Source of the DNA: Datisca glomerata
Lineage: Eukaryota; Streptophyta; Magnoliopsida; Cucurbitales; Datiscaceae
Assembly: GCA_003255025.1 (NCBI GenBank)
Contig: QANY01008662.1
Location: 183,763 to 247,762, forward strand
Reading direction: 5' to 3'
Length of the DNA: 64,000 nucleotides
The position numbers were made by a program, and so were the translations under genes. Each line of letters opens with the position of its first letter. The first letter of the stretch is position 1. Below are positions 61,600 to 64,000 of this stretch, one piece after another. A model generated the notes under the pieces. The model was given only the letters and a program-made list of their open reading frames with translations, was not told the origin of the DNA and searched no databases.

Positions 61600-63283
61600 A
61601 AGTTGACCTCATTATTAATATTATCATTACGATCCACCAACACATGCTCTTCATTGTCCTCAGGATCATCCCTTAAGGAATAAAAGCATTTTGAACAAAG
61701 ATGGTGCCAAGCTGAACATGATCCCGGTACTTATGTGGCTCAGGATGAGGGATATGAGCCCTCTCCTTTTCAATGACAGGCTCAGTATCAATCTGGGGAG
61801 CATGTCTTGGTTCCACAATAGGCTCTATCCTTCTAATAGGAACCCATTATTGTCTAGATTTAATAGTAGGTTTGGTCTTCTAAAAAGGTCTAACTTGGTT
61901 CTTAATAGTGTCACAAACATGGCCAAAGACCTTACACTTACTAGGCATACCCTGGTACGCCACTCTAATCTAAATGCTATTACTACCAGGAAGCCTTACA
62001 ATTATGGCAAAAGAAATCCTGGTGCAATTATCAGTCATTGAGCCAGTAATGAGAAGCGCCCCATAACACTAGCAATCCTACTTAACCCTTCCCCATTTTA
62101 GAGCTCCAAATTAAAACCCATAATTTAATATAAATGGGAATGGTTTGGAGAGCATCTTTGGAGAGTTTCATGTTCTCATGCCAAGATTTGAGCAAAACAG
62201 GTCTACCAACAAGGTGCCAAGGAACTTCATCCAATATGCAGTCCCTCTGTTCAACAGAAGGAAATTTAAAGAAGAAGAAGCATGTATCAGAGGCAAGGAC
62301 CATATAGAAAAGAGGCTTTATATCAATGAAGTGGCCTACAATGCATGCTTCCCGACTTTTTTTGCCTTTGTCCATAACCTCCTCAGGTATTCCAATCTGA
62401 CCATTCTTCCTTGCCTTAATAGGCTCCAGAAAAGTAAAGGAAATCTTGCAAGCTTTCCTCCCCTTAACCATTTTAGCCCACAAAGACTTGATGGGGGAGC
62501 ATTATCACAACTGCTGCTATCTTTGCCAGCATGGAAATTGCTAGCTTCTAAAACTCCATTTGTGTTAGGATTAATTTGGTCTAACTGAATAGTAGTATTT
62601 CCATAACTATTCATAACACCATTTCTATTATTGTTAACTATTCTAACAAGGCTCGAGTACACCTTGTTAGAGTTGAGATTAGATGTTGGTAGAGTTGGTA
62701 GACAAAGGAAGTTGTCAAGTACACTGCCCTTACCTTTATCCTTGCTTGGGGCCAGGAGATAGTCCCCTTGACAACCTTCCCAAGGCAAAATAGGTGACTG
62801 CTTTTCCAGAAGAAGTGATGTGCTAGGAGTGACATCATTATCCTTTTCACGTTCTTCACCAAAAACCACCATTGAAGAACTTTCTTGAGAAGCTGCTACA
62901 ACCATGCTTGGGGAAAATCTGGAGCTCCAAATTCTAGTAGCTTCTTGAATCATATGCTTCTTAGAACCCAAGACATTAGGAATGGTATTTGGAGCTTAAT
63001 CTTGGAGCAACTTCACCAGGGAATCAACTATTTCTTTCTTGGCATTCTCCATCATCCAATGAACATCAGAGTTCTCCATAATAGGGGTGACCACCACCCT
63101 CTTAAAGCTCATTAGTGCTCAAACTAACCTTGTCAACCTCCCAAAATTACCAGCTAAATCGTCCACACCATACTGTTGAGACAAGGTCTCAAGACCATTT
63201 TCACACCCTTCAAACTAACTGTCAAAGCCATAGTCAATATCAATCCTACTCTCTTCACCCAAATCATCACCCTTATCTGCCAT
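61600..63283 (-). pseudogene. LINE ORF1 (DUF4283-type nucleic-acid-binding protein)
   Basis: Start ATG at 63283 (MADKGDDLGEESRIDIDYGF), with stops soon after. Open run 62971-62336 is low-complexity N-terminal sequence. The DUF4283 domain, about 62483-62082, has FFFKFPSVEQRDCILDEVPW and LKSWHENMKLSKDALQTIPI. A single-sided zinc-knuckle relic (PSKCKVFGHVCDTIKN) lies near 61910-61950; the second Cys of the CX2C pair is missing. The C-terminal region to 61600 is acidic/proline-rich. Confidence 0.8.
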
Positions 63284-63369
63284 TAAAGCTCCCTCCCAAG
63301 GAAGGAGGAAGGAAAAAAATGCTCACTCAAAATCACCTAGAGAGATAAGCTCTCACAAAGAGAGATAAA

Positions 63370-63608
63370 CCATATAGAAATACCACTGCCTTTACTAGGA
63401 TTATTGTTAATTCTGTTAGGGATAGGACTTGGTCCCTTGGACCTATTCCTTGGACTCATTCTAATTCTATCATTGTGTATAAGTGGGTCTTACCTCCTTA
63501 TATTTTGAAGAAGCCTCCTTGAGTTTTTGTTTAGGCTTTTGTTTATGGGGTATGCCCATGTGCTTTATAGCCCTGGATTCCTTTGGTATACTCTTTGCTT
63601 TATAAAAA
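63370..63608 (+). repeat. Sense 3' tail of the twin-primed LINE
   Basis: About 240 bp on the plus strand ending in TTTATAAAAAAA, preceded by T-rich text (TTTTTGTTTAGGCTTTTG) as in plant L1 3' UTRs. It is opposite in strand to the ORFs immediately left of it. Confidence 0.75.
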
Positions 63609-63620
63609 AAGACTAGAAAC

Positions 63621-64000
63621 CAAGACATCACCCTGTAATTCCTAATGAAATAAGTTTGAAAATAAATAGATGACTCTATTTTCTAAGAGTTACCACATCG
63701 CTAAACTTAAAACATTTCTCGTCCTTGAGTGATGGCAAATAAGATAAGCAAATAATCAAATGAGAAGCTCAAATAAACACCTACCCACCACAAACTAGGC
63801 TCTAACCCTTAGAGTAAACCTGAATTTAAAGCCCCTTAGATTATCATGCTCAACAACACAGATTATGCTCACAATAATTATAAACCTTACCCTCAAAGAT
63901 ACTATTGTTTTTCACTTCCTTTTTCTTTCTTCTTCCCCTTTTTTTGTTGAATGCACCTTGTATATGAAATAAGTCTCTTCAATATTATCTGCACTTCATT
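63621..64000 (-). other. Host LTR-like DNA, right of the LINE
   Basis: Continuation of 57251-58906. On the minus strand, CTCAAGGACGAGAAATGTTT followed by AAGTTTAGCGATGTGG (~63680-63740) resembles the 3' non-coding region of plant gypsy elements, just before or inside the LTR. No gene. Confidence 0.45.

Larger units (their letters stand above)
58907..63620 (-). mobile_element. L1-type LINE, 5'-inverted (twin-primed), with TSD
   Basis: It is flanked by AAGACTAGAAAC at 58907-58918 and 63609-63620. From 58919 to about 63370 the LINE is on the minus strand and includes its 5' UTR (T/C-rich, about 63300-63370), ORF1 and ORF2. From about 63370 to 63608 its 3' tail is on the plus strand, ending TTTGCTTTATAAAAAAA. 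An inverted 5' part, a sense 3' tail, an A-run and matching target copies are the structure expected from twin priming. A minus strand is given because the coding part is minus. Confidence 0.82.

Noticed and set aside
62082..62971. Independent host gene for a DUF4283 protein
   Set aside because: It lies in the correct order and strand upstream of LINE endonuclease/RT and within the target duplication, so it is LINE ORF1.
63370..63608. Separate SINE insertion
   Set aside because: No tRNA-like A and B boxes were seen, and the target duplication encloses the whole inverted LINE plus this tail, which twin priming explains with one event.

Overview
The window looks like a TE-dense stretch of a nuclear plant genome, most likely a eudicot. 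Genes have introns and the background is AT-rich. Plant-specific families are present: a NUDT9-type Nudix gene, a FAR1-related/MULE transposase, En/Spm (CACTA) transposase pieces, Ty1/copia, Ty3/gypsy and L1-type LINEs. I cannot name the species. I recognise only one likely functional host gene; nearly everything else is decayed and nested mobile DNA.

Layout. (1) 436-3676, minus: eight in-frame exons of a NUDT9-like Nudix hydrolase whose last exon(s) lie beyond the left edge. (2) 3953-6030: a LINE remnant (minus), then a dispersed repeat module called E1 here (6405-7165). (3) 7190-17873: a minus-strand long-LTR copia element. Its 5' LTR (17873 to 12757) is interrupted by a CACTA element (about 12958-16949), and that element carries a 12-copy minisatellite between transposase exons. 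(4) 17874-27384: fragments of a LINE, a TRIM with PBS, copia pieces, a gypsy gag and a CACTA-like end. (5) 27385-34173: three more copies (B, C, D) of the same roughly 2.2-kb copia LTR. B and C sit tail-to-tail as a large inverted repeat, and C and D are separated by module E2. (6) 34174-39400: a plus-strand gag half of the same copia family, a minus-strand CACTA N-terminal piece, and a plus-strand FAR1/MULE pseudogene. (7) 40406-50487: a nearly complete minus-strand Tat-like gypsy element with two LTRs. It has an antisense, intron-containing accessory gene (41299-43373) between pol and the 3' LTR. (8) 50860-57250: a second, badly decayed gypsy on the plus strand. (9) 58907-63620: a LINE containing its 5' end but with that 5' part inverted, flanked by a 12-bp target duplication, the signature of twin priming. 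It sits in LTR-like sequence that resumes to the right edge.

The most interesting structures are the antisense accessory gene of the gypsy element, the twin-primed LINE, the LTR B/C inverted repeat (a candidate hairpin/siRNA source), the minisatellite in the CACTA transposase gene, and repeated loss of reverse-transcriptase catalytic aspartates in unrelated families. All family assignments come from reading motifs by eye; no database search was run.
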